51,279 nucleotides of DNA, from the IMG/VR virus record IMGVR_UViG_3300046520_000328, positions 1 through 51,279 of that record; one strand, given 5' to 3'. The notes below the pieces were generated by a model. It ran no database searches. It saw nothing but the letters and a program-made list of their open reading frames with translations, and was not told the DNA's origin. Origin of the DNA: a virus. Shown one piece after another: positions 40,985 to 49,423 of this stretch (its first letter is position 1; every line of letters starts with the position of its first letter). Made by a program: the position numbers and the translations under genes.

Positions 40985-41461
40985 GCTTGACTCCCTGTCA
41001 ACGAATTTAACGGGGGCGACTGTATCAGACTTGCTCTGAAAAATGGCTCGCGAAGTTGTCCGCAAGGTCATGCCTGGGGCATGCGGCAGGAGATGATGAA
41101 CCAAGGTTATACGACCAAGCTTGACCAATGCGGGTGGTGATATGCAAGTAGGAAGGTGGTGGCCGGTTGAAGGTGCGGCAGGATGGATTGGTTTCTGAGT
41201 CGGCTAAGCGCTGGTGTCTGTTTGAGTTGGTTTGGATTCTGTGAAAACCAGAAACAGACACCTTAACAGACACCTAGTTGACGCGGGGTAGGCTGGAGGC
41301 CTTGAAAATAGTGGAGCGGGTGAAGGGAATCGAACCCTCGTTATCAGCTTGGGAAGCTGCATCATTTGAGGTGGCTTTGGTTAAATGTAACTGCTTCTGT
41401 AGGGTGTTTTAGTCGGCGGAAAATCGGCATAATCCCGTTCTTTTTTCAGGGAGGGATTTAT
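40985..41461. other. 477-bp gap with a long hairpin and a tRNA fragment
   Basis: No gene is seen. A hairpin at 41213-41262 has 11-bp outer arms (GGTGTCTGTTT/AAACAGACACC) and 6-bp inner arms (TGGTTT/AAACCA). A third half copy, AACAGACACC, follows at about 41265. Then comes the tRNA-Gly remnant (41312-41360), and AGGGAGGG serves as the ribosome site of the next gene. Confidence 0.7.
41312..41360 (-). pseudogene. 3' half of tRNA-Gly(CCC), probable att remnant
   Basis: Read on the minus strand, this has an anticodon arm GCAGCTTCCCAAGCTG with anticodon CCC, a variable region, a T arm GAGGGTTCGATTCCCTT, the 3' acceptor strand CACCCGC and an encoded CCA end. The D arm and 5' acceptor strand are absent. 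A duplication from the anticodon stem to the 3' end is what tyrosine integrases leave at tRNA genes. It is therefore the footprint of another integrative element, not a working tRNA. Confidence 0.85.
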
Positions 41462-42301
41462 ATGTATGAAGAGAGATTTATTGCGTTTGTCGACATACTC
41501 GGTTTCGGCAAGCTTGTGGATAAAAGTGTAGTAGTTCCAGATTTGCCTAAGCAAATACTGAATGCTCTAACCGCTATGCATCCAACGCAGATTCAGAATG
41601 AACTCTACAACACTGTTAACGTAGAGCTAACTCCTCCAGAAAAACTAGAGGCCGTTAAGGAAATGGCTCGTTATATGGCTGCTGCACAACAGGAGATGCA
41701 TCCTGTTAGTATTAATTATTTCTCTGACAGTCTTGTGATATCTGCACTTGCTGGCGATGTGATCGCATCGCAAATGGTAATGGATCTACTGACGAAGATC
41801 AGCGCAATGATGTGGATGTCCCACAGGCTTCTATTGCGGGGTGGGGTGACTATCGGAAAGCTTATACATATCGAGGCTGGACCGATGTTCGGACCAGCCA
41901 TGAATAGAGCGTACTACCTAGAGTCCAAGCTGGCGAGTCAGCCAAGATTTTTGATCGACGCTCTCTGCATTGAACGGTATAGGGAAGTTCACTCGTTTGG
42001 TATTTTTGAATCATTCATTCAAAAGACCTTCATACCGAAAGAAGGTGAATTTTATTATGCATCTCTGGCGACATCATTCAAGCATATTCTCAATGATAGT
42101 TCACTTGTCATGTCGGGAGAGAGGGTTCTTCGCAAGTTTCGGCAATCAATGCTAGCCGCACCGGCTGAAATTGAAAAATTAAGAGAACTATTCAAAGCAG
42201 ATGAACGAGTGGGGCCAAAATATGACTGGCTTGCAGAGGAGTTCGCTGCTCGGATCCCAGAGGTCAATCCAGCATTTCCATGCGAAGATGATGAAAGGTA
42301 G
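41462..42301 (+). CDS. Class III nucleotide cyclase-like protein
   Basis: A 279-residue protein. RFIAFVDILGFGKLV at residues 5-19 parallels the first metal Asp (here Asp11) of class III cyclases. INYFSDSLVIS near residue 84 supplies a second Asp (Asp89). LLLRGGVTIGK near 124 and GPAMNRAYYLESKLA near 144, with Asn148-Arg149, resemble the transition-state-stabilising segment. The protein could make a cyclic nucleotide, as Pycsar cyclases do, but substrate residues and activity are not provable here. There is no obvious effector gene next to it. It is AT-rich, and AGGGAGGG decides start 41462. Confidence 0.6.
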   Translation: MYEERFIAFVDILGFGKLVDKSVVVPDLPKQILNALTAMHPTQIQNELYNTVNVELTPPEKLEAVKEMARYMAAAQQEMHPVSINYFSDSLVISALAGDVIASQMVMDLLTKISAMMWMSHRLLLRGGVTIGKLIHIEAGPMFGPAMNRAYYLESKLASQPRFLIDALCIERYREVHSFGIFESFIQKTFIPKEGEFYYASLATSFKHILNDSSLVMSGERVLRKFRQSMLAAPAEIEKLRELFKADERVGPKYDWLAEEFAARIPEVNPAFPCEDDER

Positions 42302-42379
42302 AGTCTGATCCTGCATCACTACCACAGAGATGACCGTCTCTAATCGATCACCTACATGCTTCTGCTGGGGTGGCAAAGA

Positions 42380-42405
42380 TTTAGGGCAAAATTAGGGCAG
42401 ATTCA
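42380..42405 (+). repeat. Direct repeat copy 2 flanking the PAAR/cyclase cargo
   Basis: Identical over 26 bp to 39216-39241, with similarity continuing into GGCCGCATTAGGCCGCA. Same orientation as copy 1. Confidence 0.9.
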
Positions 42406-42523
42406 GGGCCGCATTAGGCCGCAGCAGGCCATAAGCACGCGACCAACGATGTGTATTTGATGGCCTATGGCGGCCTCTGAGTACGTGAGAAGGGGTTCGA
42501 ATCCCTATCCACTGTAATTAGGA

Positions 42524-42553
42524 CTCTCCCACAGGTTGAAACCTATGGGAGAG
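42524..42553 (-). terminator. Hairpin after the 42570 gene
   Basis: CTCTCCCA/TGGGAGAG arms plus an inner AGGTT/AACCT pair directly follow the stop of the minus-strand gene. The U-tract is weak (CCTAATTAC), so termination is likely but not certain. Confidence 0.55.
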
Positions 42554-42569
42554 AAATTCACTCTTATTT

Positions 42570-43256
42570 TCATGCCATGTCTGAAAACTTATCACCAAAT
42601 CCGTCAGGGAAATCGCCAATGTACTCAGTTTTTTCGCGCTGTTGATGCTCTCTATCAGCACATTCCTGTTTCAGCTGTTCCCGCCTTTGCCTTTCTTGTT
42701 CTCTTCTGATCTCAAGTTGGATCGCGTAAAGTGAACTACATTCAATACGTGATCCATTCATGTGGTCGCATTGGTTCCTTACAGCTTCATAAACTTCCCG
42801 TTTGATTTTTCCATCATCGTAGTCAGTTTTGCAGTCAGTCTCTGTTTTATCAATTCTATCTTTAAACGCAGGTAAGGCTGCTTCAGACATGTCGATTCGA
42901 TGATCGATTCCGCCTAGGTTGAATACTCCAGTGAATCCGATCTCTGCGGTTCCTTCTACTCTCCAAAAAGTTTTTGGTTCAAATCTTTTAATTATTTCTC
43001 CGAATGGTAAAATATTTATTCTCTTTTCATCTGTATCGCTCCAAGGAATAATCGTGTATTTACGAAGTTCGGGAGGGACTTTTTGAATTAACTCTGTAAA
43101 TCCGTCGACACTGTCTAAGTTGGCTTCACCTAGTAAAGAACCAATTTCTTCGAGAATAGTGGGGTCAATCAAAAGTGTACGTCTGATCGTGATGTCTACA
43201 AGTGCCGTAGGAATCCCTGCGATCGTTCTAACTTCTGCCTTCCATTGGTCAGACAT
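42570..43256 (-). CDS. Unknown 228-residue protein
   Basis: A soluble protein starting SDQWKAEVRTIAGIPTALVD. The N-terminal half contains beta-like segments (KYTIIPWSDTDEKRINILPF, TAEIGFTGVFNLGGIDHRID). The C-terminal quarter is a charged coiled coil (QLEIRREQERQRREQLKQEC). I do not recognise it. It is AT-rich, is alone on its strand, and is followed by a hairpin. GGAGGAGAAC lies before the ATG. Confidence 0.65.
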   Translation of the reverse strand: MSDQWKAEVRTIAGIPTALVDITIRRTLLIDPTILEEIGSLLGEANLDSVDGFTELIQKVPPELRKYTIIPWSDTDEKRINILPFGEIIKRFEPKTFWRVEGTAEIGFTGVFNLGGIDHRIDMSEAALPAFKDRIDKTETDCKTDYDDGKIKREVYEAVRNQCDHMNGSRIECSSLYAIQLEIRREQERQRREQLKQECADREHQQREKTEYIGDFPDGFGDKFSDMA

Positions 43257-43636
43257 GTTCTCCTCCTATATTTACACTGTTATACAGATTGGATTTATGA
43301 GGGCGAACACACTGATTATGTAAACTTTTACATTCGTAAATTGTCGGTGATCCTAGCCGGTTAATGGATTGCGTTCGCAATTGGCTCTAGCCCTCAGTAA
43401 ATTCAGAATAGCTTGAGTTGTTGTCTCCATTTGCTGGTTTTTTGGTTTGTACTAATCAAAATATAATAACCCTTAAAGCGATTTTGAATATGTCAGTGAT
43501 TTAGATGCGCCTCCAAAGAATTGCAGCAACATTGGTATGATCGTTCTGGCTGAATTTTGGCCATCACTACAGCTCTTGCGCGACCGACTACACTGCCTAA
43601 TTGGAATTAGCTATCTTACTTTTCAAGGGATACATT
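43257..43636. other. 380-bp gap
   Basis: AT-rich intergenic stretch between divergent genes. I see no ORF with a ribosome site, no strong hairpin and no repeat. It probably holds the promoters of both neighbours. Confidence 0.6.
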
Positions 43637-44125
43637 ATGATGCGTCTAATCTGGATGAGCTTGCTGTTCCCACTTTCTGGTTGCTTGCACCAAGTTAACA
43701 AACCGAGTGAAATCACCCTGGTCGAAGCCATGAAGCAAGTTGGTCAAGGATTGGCAGCGATGCGGGAAGAGCAAGGAGATATCAGGACTGGATTGATCGC
43801 CGAGTCAGCAGAAGTGACATTCAAAATCACCGCCGACAGTAAATCTGGTGGTGAGCTGAAGGTCGACCTCGCTGCTCCTGCGGTAAGCGACGGTGTCGGA
43901 GTGTCGGGCGGCCTTTCCGGTGAACGCTCAGGTGGTCGGTCTAACACCGTTATCATCAAATTCAAGAATCTGCTCACCCTTCCGAAGGACACCATTGGCT
44001 ATATGGCGGCCACTGCACAGGTTAATGAAACAGTTAAATCAGGAAGCGGAGCCAAGTCGCCCATTGTGGTTCTTCCAGAGAACATGACCAACTGGCCATA
44101 TGGCCACAAAGCGCGCAAACAGTGA
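43637..44125 (+). CDS. Lipoprotein with trypco2-like domain
   Basis: A 162-residue protein. The signal peptide with lipobox (LLFPLSGCLH, Cys about residue 15) predicts a lipid anchor. The body (ITLVEAMKQVGQGLAAMREE, then AEVTFKITADSKSGGELKVD) resembles the trypco2 domain described as coupled to trypsin-like proteases in bacterial conflict systems. A trypsin-like protease is encoded at 48287, though in a different element. A Ser/Gly-rich linker follows. The assignment is by pattern memory and tentative. Confidence 0.5.
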   Translation: MMRLIWMSLLFPLSGCLHQVNKPSEITLVEAMKQVGQGLAAMREEQGDIRTGLIAESAEVTFKITADSKSGGELKVDLAAPAVSDGVGVSGGLSGERSGGRSNTVIIKFKNLLTLPKDTIGYMAATAQVNETVKSGSGAKSPIVVLPENMTNWPYGHKARKQ

Positions 44126-44424
44126 CAGGTAGCGCGCTTTATCGGACTGATAACCCTTATTCTGAGGATGCTCTGATGGTCGGGTTCTGGTCGTTCGCAT
44201 TTACTCTGGTGTCATCAGCACCGCAAGCGTCATTTTGATGGATTACTCATTGCGGTCGATAGCTAACGCTCCACCCGAAGACCCGAAGCGACCGCAATGG
44301 CAAACAGATCTAGCCCTACCGCAAATTCAGGCTTTTTCGTTTCTTCACTTTCCTATTCGAAACGTCCATTCCTAGCCCTGTGAAATGAACGGAACTGGTA
44401 CCAGAATTTACCCCGATATAAAAC

Positions 44425-44640
44425 TTAACCGATATCCAATTTCTTCAATCGCGCCAGGCCTTGTTTGATATGGCCGGCGTTTTCACCCATGGTCCACAGT
44501 GCTCCACGGACATTTCCGCCCACTTCCTGCGCCCCTTGCTCCTCAACCAAGAGGGTCAACTCCATAATGGCCGCCTGCAGAGCCTCCTGATTTTCGTACA
44601 ACCTTTCCAGTACATCCGACAGTGAGTATTCGCTTGGCAT
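44425..44640 (-). CDS. 71-residue helical protein, copy A
   Basis: A small helical protein (PSEYSLSDVLERLYENQEAL, then AIMELTLLVEEQGAQEVGGN). AAAGGAG lies 7 nt before ATG 44640, which rules out the longer frame. A paralogue at 49873-50088 is about 75 percent identical by eye. Both genes lie 150 bp from an att-like core, so the gene belongs to the right end of these dusA elements. Function unknown. The 299 bp before it (44126-44424) show no gene. Confidence 0.75.
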   Translation of the reverse strand: MPSEYSLSDVLERLYENQEALQAAIMELTLLVEEQGAQEVGGNVRGALWTMGENAGHIKQGLARLKKLDIG

Positions 44641-44710
44641 GGTTTCGACTCCTTTCGAGAAAAAGTACAAGCATAGTACCGGCAGTGCTTCTGTCAGGCA
44701 GTTATTAAGG

Positions 44711-44731
44711 GTTGCTTAGAAATTGCTACAA
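44711..44731. other. Right arm-type site near attR
   Basis: GTTGCTTAGAAATTGCTACA followed by A contains TTGCTACAA, which matches the repeats before int and the copy at 50155-50176. It lies about 60 bp from the core, a usual distance for integrase arm sites. Confidence 0.55.
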
Positions 44732-44783
44732 AGCGAAGAGGTTGCAGCGGATTAGTCAGTCTGGCTGGGGCGTTGGGGCAGGG

Positions 44784-44858
44784 CTAGACCCAATCCATCA
44801 TCGGGGCGACGGAGAAGCGGCGGGAGAGCGGGGCGGGTGTGGCAGTGATTAGGGGCAT
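44784..44858 (-). pseudogene. Displaced former dusA start (24 codons)
   Basis: The minus strand reads ATG, 23 codons, then TAG. The peptide runs MPLITATPAPLSRR, then FSVAPMMDWV. From LSRR to MMDW it matches DusA (SRRFSVAPMMDW), after which it diverges and stops within three bases of the att core. This is the earlier 5' end of dusA, cut off by integration. A native-type upstream region probably follows to its right. If still transcribed it yields only a short peptide. Confidence 0.88.
44790..44804. other. attR core
   Basis: CCAATCCATCATCGG is identical to attL at 1458-1472. It lies inside the displaced dusA start. Confidence 0.9.
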
Positions 44859-45106
44859 TGGCGTTTCTGGAGTGGGTGGGGCGAGAAAGACGGGGAGTTT
44901 ATCAGGAATGAGGTTGAATGGCTGAAAGGGAGGAGGCGAACGTTAAGCACTGCTCTGATCAAAAAAACGTGGGTGTTGTTGTCTTCACATGATGATGGCG
45001 TTGGGCTATTGTCTGGTTGGCCCAGAAGGATCTTATCCTCAAATTCAATAGATAGGCGGGCGTTGAAGGGCGCGATAGGAAATTTAATTAACTTTAAGGA
45101 TAGAAC

Positions 45107-46906
45107 ATGGGCGATAAAATAATTCAGAATAAAATTCTTCTAGGTCTGTTGAGGGAGTTTGAGGAGGATTTTGGGATTTCTGATAATGACGAGGCGAAGT
45201 CATTCGAAAGGCTTGTTAATTATGTGGTTCTCTCAAAAATTGATCCTGAAGCTTTTTCTGAGCCTGCTGTTTTTGATCTTATAGATGTTGATAAGGCTAG
45301 TACCTTTGGTATCGATGCGTTTGCGCTTATCGTTAATGATAATTTAATTACAGATAAGAGTGAAATTGAGTTACATAGGAAATCTAAAAGGTTGGAGGTT
45401 CGCTTTGTATTTATTCAAACAAAGCGATCTACTTCGGTTGATTCAGGTGCTTTGCTGAAGTTTACTGCGGCTGTGCGAAATGTTTTTTCGAATAAGCCTT
45501 TGGTGCCATTATCGGACGAGTTGCAGGTAGCTAAAGAGTTAATAGATGAGGTTTTTAAAACCGAAAATGCGCGCTTGCTAAATAAAAAGCCTAGGTGCGA
45601 ATTGTATTATGCTACCTCGGGGAATGCTATTAAAGATGCGGCCTTATTGGGGGTGATGGAGTCCGAAGAGCAAAATATACTTGCTATGATTCCAGAGGTG
45701 CAAACGGTTTCAATAAAGCATGTTGATGCTGATTTTATTATTGATTCATTTAGTGAGATTGAAAATAGATATAGCGTCCTTATTAATTTTGAAAAAAATG
45801 TTCCTTGTGAGCGCATAGAGGATGTAGAGCAGGCATTCATTGGTTACCTTCCGGCTTCTGAATTTTTGAAGCTTATTACTGGGTCGGATGGCAATCTTCG
45901 GAAAAATATATTTTATGAGAATGTGCGAGATTTTCAGGGCTCAGAAAATGCAGTAAATACAGAGATTAGCGAAACACTTTCTGATGTTGCAATGCTGGAT
46001 AAGTTTATACTGCTTAATAATGGTGTTACAGTTGTGGCTCGTAGCTTTTCTAATATTCGTTCTATTCAGTATGAGATTAGCGATTATTATGTTGTTAATG
46101 GTTGTCAGACGAGCAACATGATTTATAGGTTTAGGGATCAGGTTCGTGATGACTTGAGCTTGAAGGTTCCGGTTAAATTTATTCATACTACCAGTAGCGA
46201 GTTGATCACCAAGTTGATTCGCTCGACAAATCGCCAGACTCCTGTGCCTGATGAGGCGTTTGTGTCTTTGGAAAAGTTTCATAAGAGGCTGCAAGAGTTT
46301 TACAGACTTTATTCTAGTGCATCGCCAGAAGCTTTATATTATGAGCGGCGCTCCAAAGAATTTTCAAGTGCTGAAGCGAAAATCGAGAAGCCTCGAATTA
46401 TAAATCTCCATGCTCAAATCAGATCTTTCACTTCTATCATGCTGAATGAACCACAATTGGTCATGAGTAATAACCCCGTTGCAATTCTTAGGGAGCATGG
46501 TGGGCGTCTTTTTGTTGAGGATCATAAACAGACTCCGTACTTTTTATCCTCGTTACTGTTATATCTTTTTCATCGCCTTTCTATTGAGGGTGCAGTGGAT
46601 GGTAAGTACGTGATTTCTAGATATTGGATTTGCTGGATTGCCAGGGTTCTGTGTTCTGGAAAACTTGATATGGGGCTGATGAATTCTCTCGGTGTTGAAA
46701 AGGACTCTGAGGCAATCGTGGCGCGTCTTGCATCGAAAGATTTTGTTTTGAGGCTGTTTAAGGACGCTATTGCTTTGTTTGACAAATCTAGGGGGGAGCA
46801 TTTTGCAAAGTATGGGCGTGTAAAAAATGCTGAATTAGTTAGGCTTAGAACGTTTCGAGACTCTATTAAAGAGAAGCTAGCTCGCACCAAAATGCAGAAG
46901 TACTAA
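45107..46906 (+). CDS. AIPR-family protein (abortive phage infection)
   Basis: A 599-residue protein. The central region shows the AIPR pattern: GYLPASEFLKLI near residue 247, LRKNIFYENVRDFQGSENAV near 265, FILLNNGVTVVARSF near 300, then YYVVNGCQTSNMIYRF near 325 and KLIRSTNRQTPV near 370. Members occur in abortive-infection and restriction-associated loci, and the biochemical activity is poorly defined. The N-terminal part (EVRFVFIQTKRSTSV) has a restriction-nuclease-like D/E...QxK pattern (Gln-Thr-Lys), so a nuclease activity is conceivable. AT-rich, single gene. Confidence 0.8.
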   Translation: MGDKIIQNKILLGLLREFEEDFGISDNDEAKSFERLVNYVVLSKIDPEAFSEPAVFDLIDVDKASTFGIDAFALIVNDNLITDKSEIELHRKSKRLEVRFVFIQTKRSTSVDSGALLKFTAAVRNVFSNKPLVPLSDELQVAKELIDEVFKTENARLLNKKPRCELYYATSGNAIKDAALLGVMESEEQNILAMIPEVQTVSIKHVDADFIIDSFSEIENRYSVLINFEKNVPCERIEDVEQAFIGYLPASEFLKLITGSDGNLRKNIFYENVRDFQGSENAVNTEISETLSDVAMLDKFILLNNGVTVVARSFSNIRSIQYEISDYYVVNGCQTSNMIYRFRDQVRDDLSLKVPVKFIHTTSSELITKLIRSTNRQTPVPDEAFVSLEKFHKRLQEFYRLYSSASPEALYYERRSKEFSSAEAKIEKPRIINLHAQIRSFTSIMLNEPQLVMSNNPVAILREHGGRLFVEDHKQTPYFLSSLLLYLFHRLSIEGAVDGKYVISRYWICWIARVLCSGKLDMGLMNSLGVEKDSEAIVARLASKDFVLRLFKDAIALFDKSRGEHFAKYGRVKNAELVRLRTFRDSIKEKLARTKMQKY

Positions 46907-47104
46907 ATTTAGACTTGTTTTCGAACTCGTTGGGGCAGATTTGTTTGTTGTTAGGGTAAAATAAATACGTCCATTTTTTGTCACCAAACCTGCTACACGA
47001 CTTGGACCTAAAGCTGCCACTCATCTAACAATGACGTGAATCACCGGTTTAAACGCTTTACGGATATGATTGTCTTTGCAAAGCGTGTGAACGATATAGC
47101 AGAA

Positions 47105-47140
47105 AGCCCTCCCCAGAGCGTGGCTGGAGAGGGCTGTTTT
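47105..47140. terminator. Bidirectional terminator between convergent genes
   Basis: AGCCCTC/GAGGGCT with an inner CCAG/CTGG pair, followed by GTTTT on the plus strand and TTTCT on the minus strand. It lies between the AIPR gene and the lipoprotein gene. Confidence 0.8.
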
Positions 47141-47141
47141 A

Positions 47142-48290
47142 TTACTTTTTCTTTTCGTCTTCCGCGAGAACTTCAGAAGCCTTATCAACAAGAGCTTTAG
47201 CGATGTCAGTTTTCTTTGCTGCTGTAGCTGTCAGAAGATCAGCGGCAGGCATTGAATCAGTCCCTTCTAATATTTTTACTTGAAGAGACTGAAATGCCTT
47301 TTCTCGGGGCGACTCAAATGATGTGTATCTGGTTGAGAGGATTTTGCTTGTGTAGTTATTTCCACTTTTCATTTTCTCTAGGGTTATCACCGGGTTCCTA
47401 TCGCCAAGTGTAAGTCCGATGGTGATTGTTCTTTCGAGCCCTCCAAAGGTGTGTTTGTGAAGAGGGTTTGGGTAGAATATGTTTTTAGGTACAATGAAGT
47501 ATTGAACTACATCTTTTTTTCCGACTGGTATTATTTGAATCTCTGTGACGAATGATGGGTCTTCAGATAAGCCCTGAAAAGGGCTAGGGGATGCATCTCT
47601 TTTCAGTCCTGGGATGACAAGCTCATAATTATCAAGCGGCCCATCTTTTGCTCCAGTTGTATTTTTATATTTGCTCTTTATTTCATTCCCTTTTCCGGGG
47701 TTTGAATATTCTCCAGTAATAGCAAGGATGCATAAGCTTTCTTTGGGGTCTATGTTGACTGTAGGTGTACTTTTGTCATATTCAGCGCCAGCCGCCTCTT
47801 TAACCTTGTTTTTTGCTGCAACAAGGCCGGCGTCATCATCTTTCACTCCAGAATGATTAGCCTTGTAAGTGCGCTCGGCATTAATAACTGCGTTTTCAAT
47901 GTCACGGTCTCTTGTCACCGTATAATTATTCAATACATCTAGACTAGGCCAAAATGGGGTGTCTGCCAACGATAGCAAAGAGGATCCTGACGAGCTAACC
48001 TCTGCATTGAGATATGCAGCTTCATTCTTTATGGCCTCTTCAGCTTTGTCTGCAATAAAGTTGATGATGAAACTGGCTACGGCTATTTCAACCCCTGATT
48101 CATCATCTTTGTTTGTATAGTTACATATTGCACTTTTCTTAACGAATACTCTTGTTTCAAAAAGAGATGGGCTGCTGGCTTTCATCGCATCATAATCAGC
48201 TGGTCCGGTTCTTATGGTACCTATTTTGGGTGTAAAACATCCAGAAACAGATAGCGCAAAAAACATTGCAATCATGTATTTTTTTTTCAT
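47142..48290 (-). CDS. Unknown lipoprotein, partner of the serine protease
   Basis: A 382-residue protein. The signal peptide and lipobox (MIAMFFALSVSGCFTP, Cys at residue 18) predict anchoring in the outer or inner membrane. The mature part has a hydrophobic stretch (VEIAVASFIINFIADKAEEA), a central polar region and a beta-rich C-terminal half (FVTEIQIIPVGKKDVVQYFI, RTITIGLTLGDRNPVITLEK), ending in a Lys/Glu-rich helix. No family recognised. Its ATG overlaps the protease stop (ATGA), so the two are made together and probably act together in the periplasm. Confidence 0.7.
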   Translation of the reverse strand: MKKKYMIAMFFALSVSGCFTPKIGTIRTGPADYDAMKASSPSLFETRVFVKKSAICNYTNKDDESGVEIAVASFIINFIADKAEEAIKNEAAYLNAEVSSSGSSLLSLADTPFWPSLDVLNNYTVTRDRDIENAVINAERTYKANHSGVKDDDAGLVAAKNKVKEAAGAEYDKSTPTVNIDPKESLCILAITGEYSNPGKGNEIKSKYKNTTGAKDGPLDNYELVIPGLKRDASPSPFQGLSEDPSFVTEIQIIPVGKKDVVQYFIVPKNIFYPNPLHKHTFGGLERTITIGLTLGDRNPVITLEKMKSGNNYTSKILSTRYTSFESPREKAFQSLQVKILEGTDSMPAADLLTATAAKKTDIAKALVDKASEVLAEDEKKK

Positions 48291-49423
48291 ATTCCTTCTC
48301 CTTTTATCTTGCTGGCATAGTTAACGTTTAAATCAACTCCGCACTTTCCATCAGTCATGACCGTTTCTTCATTAGCATTTGTTCCGGAGTGAATGCCAGC
48401 TATTTCAAATCTTCCTTTGGATGTACTCTTTTGATAAAGAGGTGATCCAGAGAATCCTTTCAGCGTGCTACATCCATGGATTAAACATCCGTTACTCGAA
48501 TCATTCATTATCATGCAAAAGGAATTGCCAACTGGCGCCCATAATAGTTGCTTTTGATATTCAGAAAAATCTCTCAGTGACATTAAATCCTGCCCCTCAG
48601 GTAGTCCTGTTATTATTAAGTGTTGCATCCAATAATTAATGCCGAGTAGTTCGCGTTTTTTTGGGATGTCGTTGTTGGAAAGTTTCGGTGTTGTTGCCTT
48701 TATGGTTGCTATGTCACAGTTTTTTGATTTGCACCAGCTAACTGAGTTTGCCTTTAATGGTATAAACAATCCGTCAACCAATATCGACATTTTTAGTTGG
48801 ATGTAGTCAATCGGAACACAATGGGCCGCCGTTATCCATAAACCATCACCTATTACTGAAACGACGCACTTGTGTCTATATTTTCTATCTGCCAATGATG
48901 ATATGAAGTTAAAGGATGGTATGTATTGTATGTCTTCATATTGCGCTTGGCTCGTATTAAAGAAACACTTCCTTATTTCTTCTTGGTTTCTCCCCCCCAT
49001 TTCTTTTTGTTCCCCTTTGCAGGGCCTTGCAGTCGAGACGATCGCTTCGATTTGAGCTTGGCTAAGCTTGTCTTCAAGAAGTTTGTTTGCTGCGGCCTCT
49101 CCGTCAGTCACATCCATTGTCATTTCGGTATTGCTTCCATTGCGAAGCTTTCTAACTTGAAATGAATTATTTATTTTTTCCTTGACTTTGCTCTCACTAC
49201 GCAGTGGTGGAGTGTCAAGAATATTTTGTTTGTATGAGTCTTCACTATGGAGTTTGTTAAATTTTTCAAAGTTGGTAATGCTTTCGCTAGGCGCCATGTC
49301 TTTCTGCATTAATTCCAATTCGCTCTGATCACGCTCTTCAAAATTCACTGCCGCATGAAGGGAATGCACGGATACGAAAAATACGAACAAAAAAACTATT
49401 GGCTTTAGTGCTGATTTCTTCAT
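48287..49423 (-). CDS. Secreted trypsin-like serine protease
   Basis: A 378-residue protein. A signal peptide (KKSALKPIVFLFVFFVSVHS, then LHA) is followed by about 150 polar residues, then an S1 protease domain: His in LWITAAHCVPIDY (about residue 200), Asp in KNCDIATIKA (about 237), Ser in LKGFSGSPLYQK (about 325). The triad is complete, so it is likely active in the periplasm or outside. The polar N-terminal region may be a propeptide. Start 49423 is preferred; ATG 49435 is an alternative. Confidence 0.82.
   Translation of the reverse strand: MKKSALKPIVFLFVFFVSVHSLHAAVNFEERDQSELELMQKDMAPSESITNFEKFNKLHSEDSYKQNILDTPPLRSESKVKEKINNSFQVRKLRNGSNTEMTMDVTDGEAAANKLLEDKLSQAQIEAIVSTARPCKGEQKEMGGRNQEEIRKCFFNTSQAQYEDIQYIPSFNFISSLADRKYRHKCVVSVIGDGLWITAAHCVPIDYIQLKMSILVDGLFIPLKANSVSWCKSKNCDIATIKATTPKLSNNDIPKKRELLGINYWMQHLIITGLPEGQDLMSLRDFSEYQKQLLWAPVGNSFCMIMNDSSNGCLIHGCSTLKGFSGSPLYQKSTSKGRFEIAGIHSGTNANEETVMTDGKCGVDLNVNYASKIKGEGI

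Larger units (their letters stand above)
1458..44804. mobile_element. Temperate myovirus prophage integrated in dusA
   Basis: About 43.3 kb lie between two copies of the 15-bp core CCAATCCATCATCGG. The segment contains, in order: integrase, left-arm operon, repressor/Cro, replication genes, lambda-type packaging and head genes, P2-type contractile tail genes, lysis genes and a cargo arm. All structural genes expected for packaging, head, tail and lysis have intact reading frames, so the phage may be inducible. dusA is an established target for this class of integrase. The right arm from about 35.8 kb is a mosaic of low-GC cargo. Confidence 0.93.

Noticed and set aside
42488-42515. Second tRNA-like T arm (GGGGTTCGAATCCC)
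   Set aside because: Only the T-loop resembles tRNA; no acceptor strand, CCA or anticodon arm pairs with it, so it is not called.
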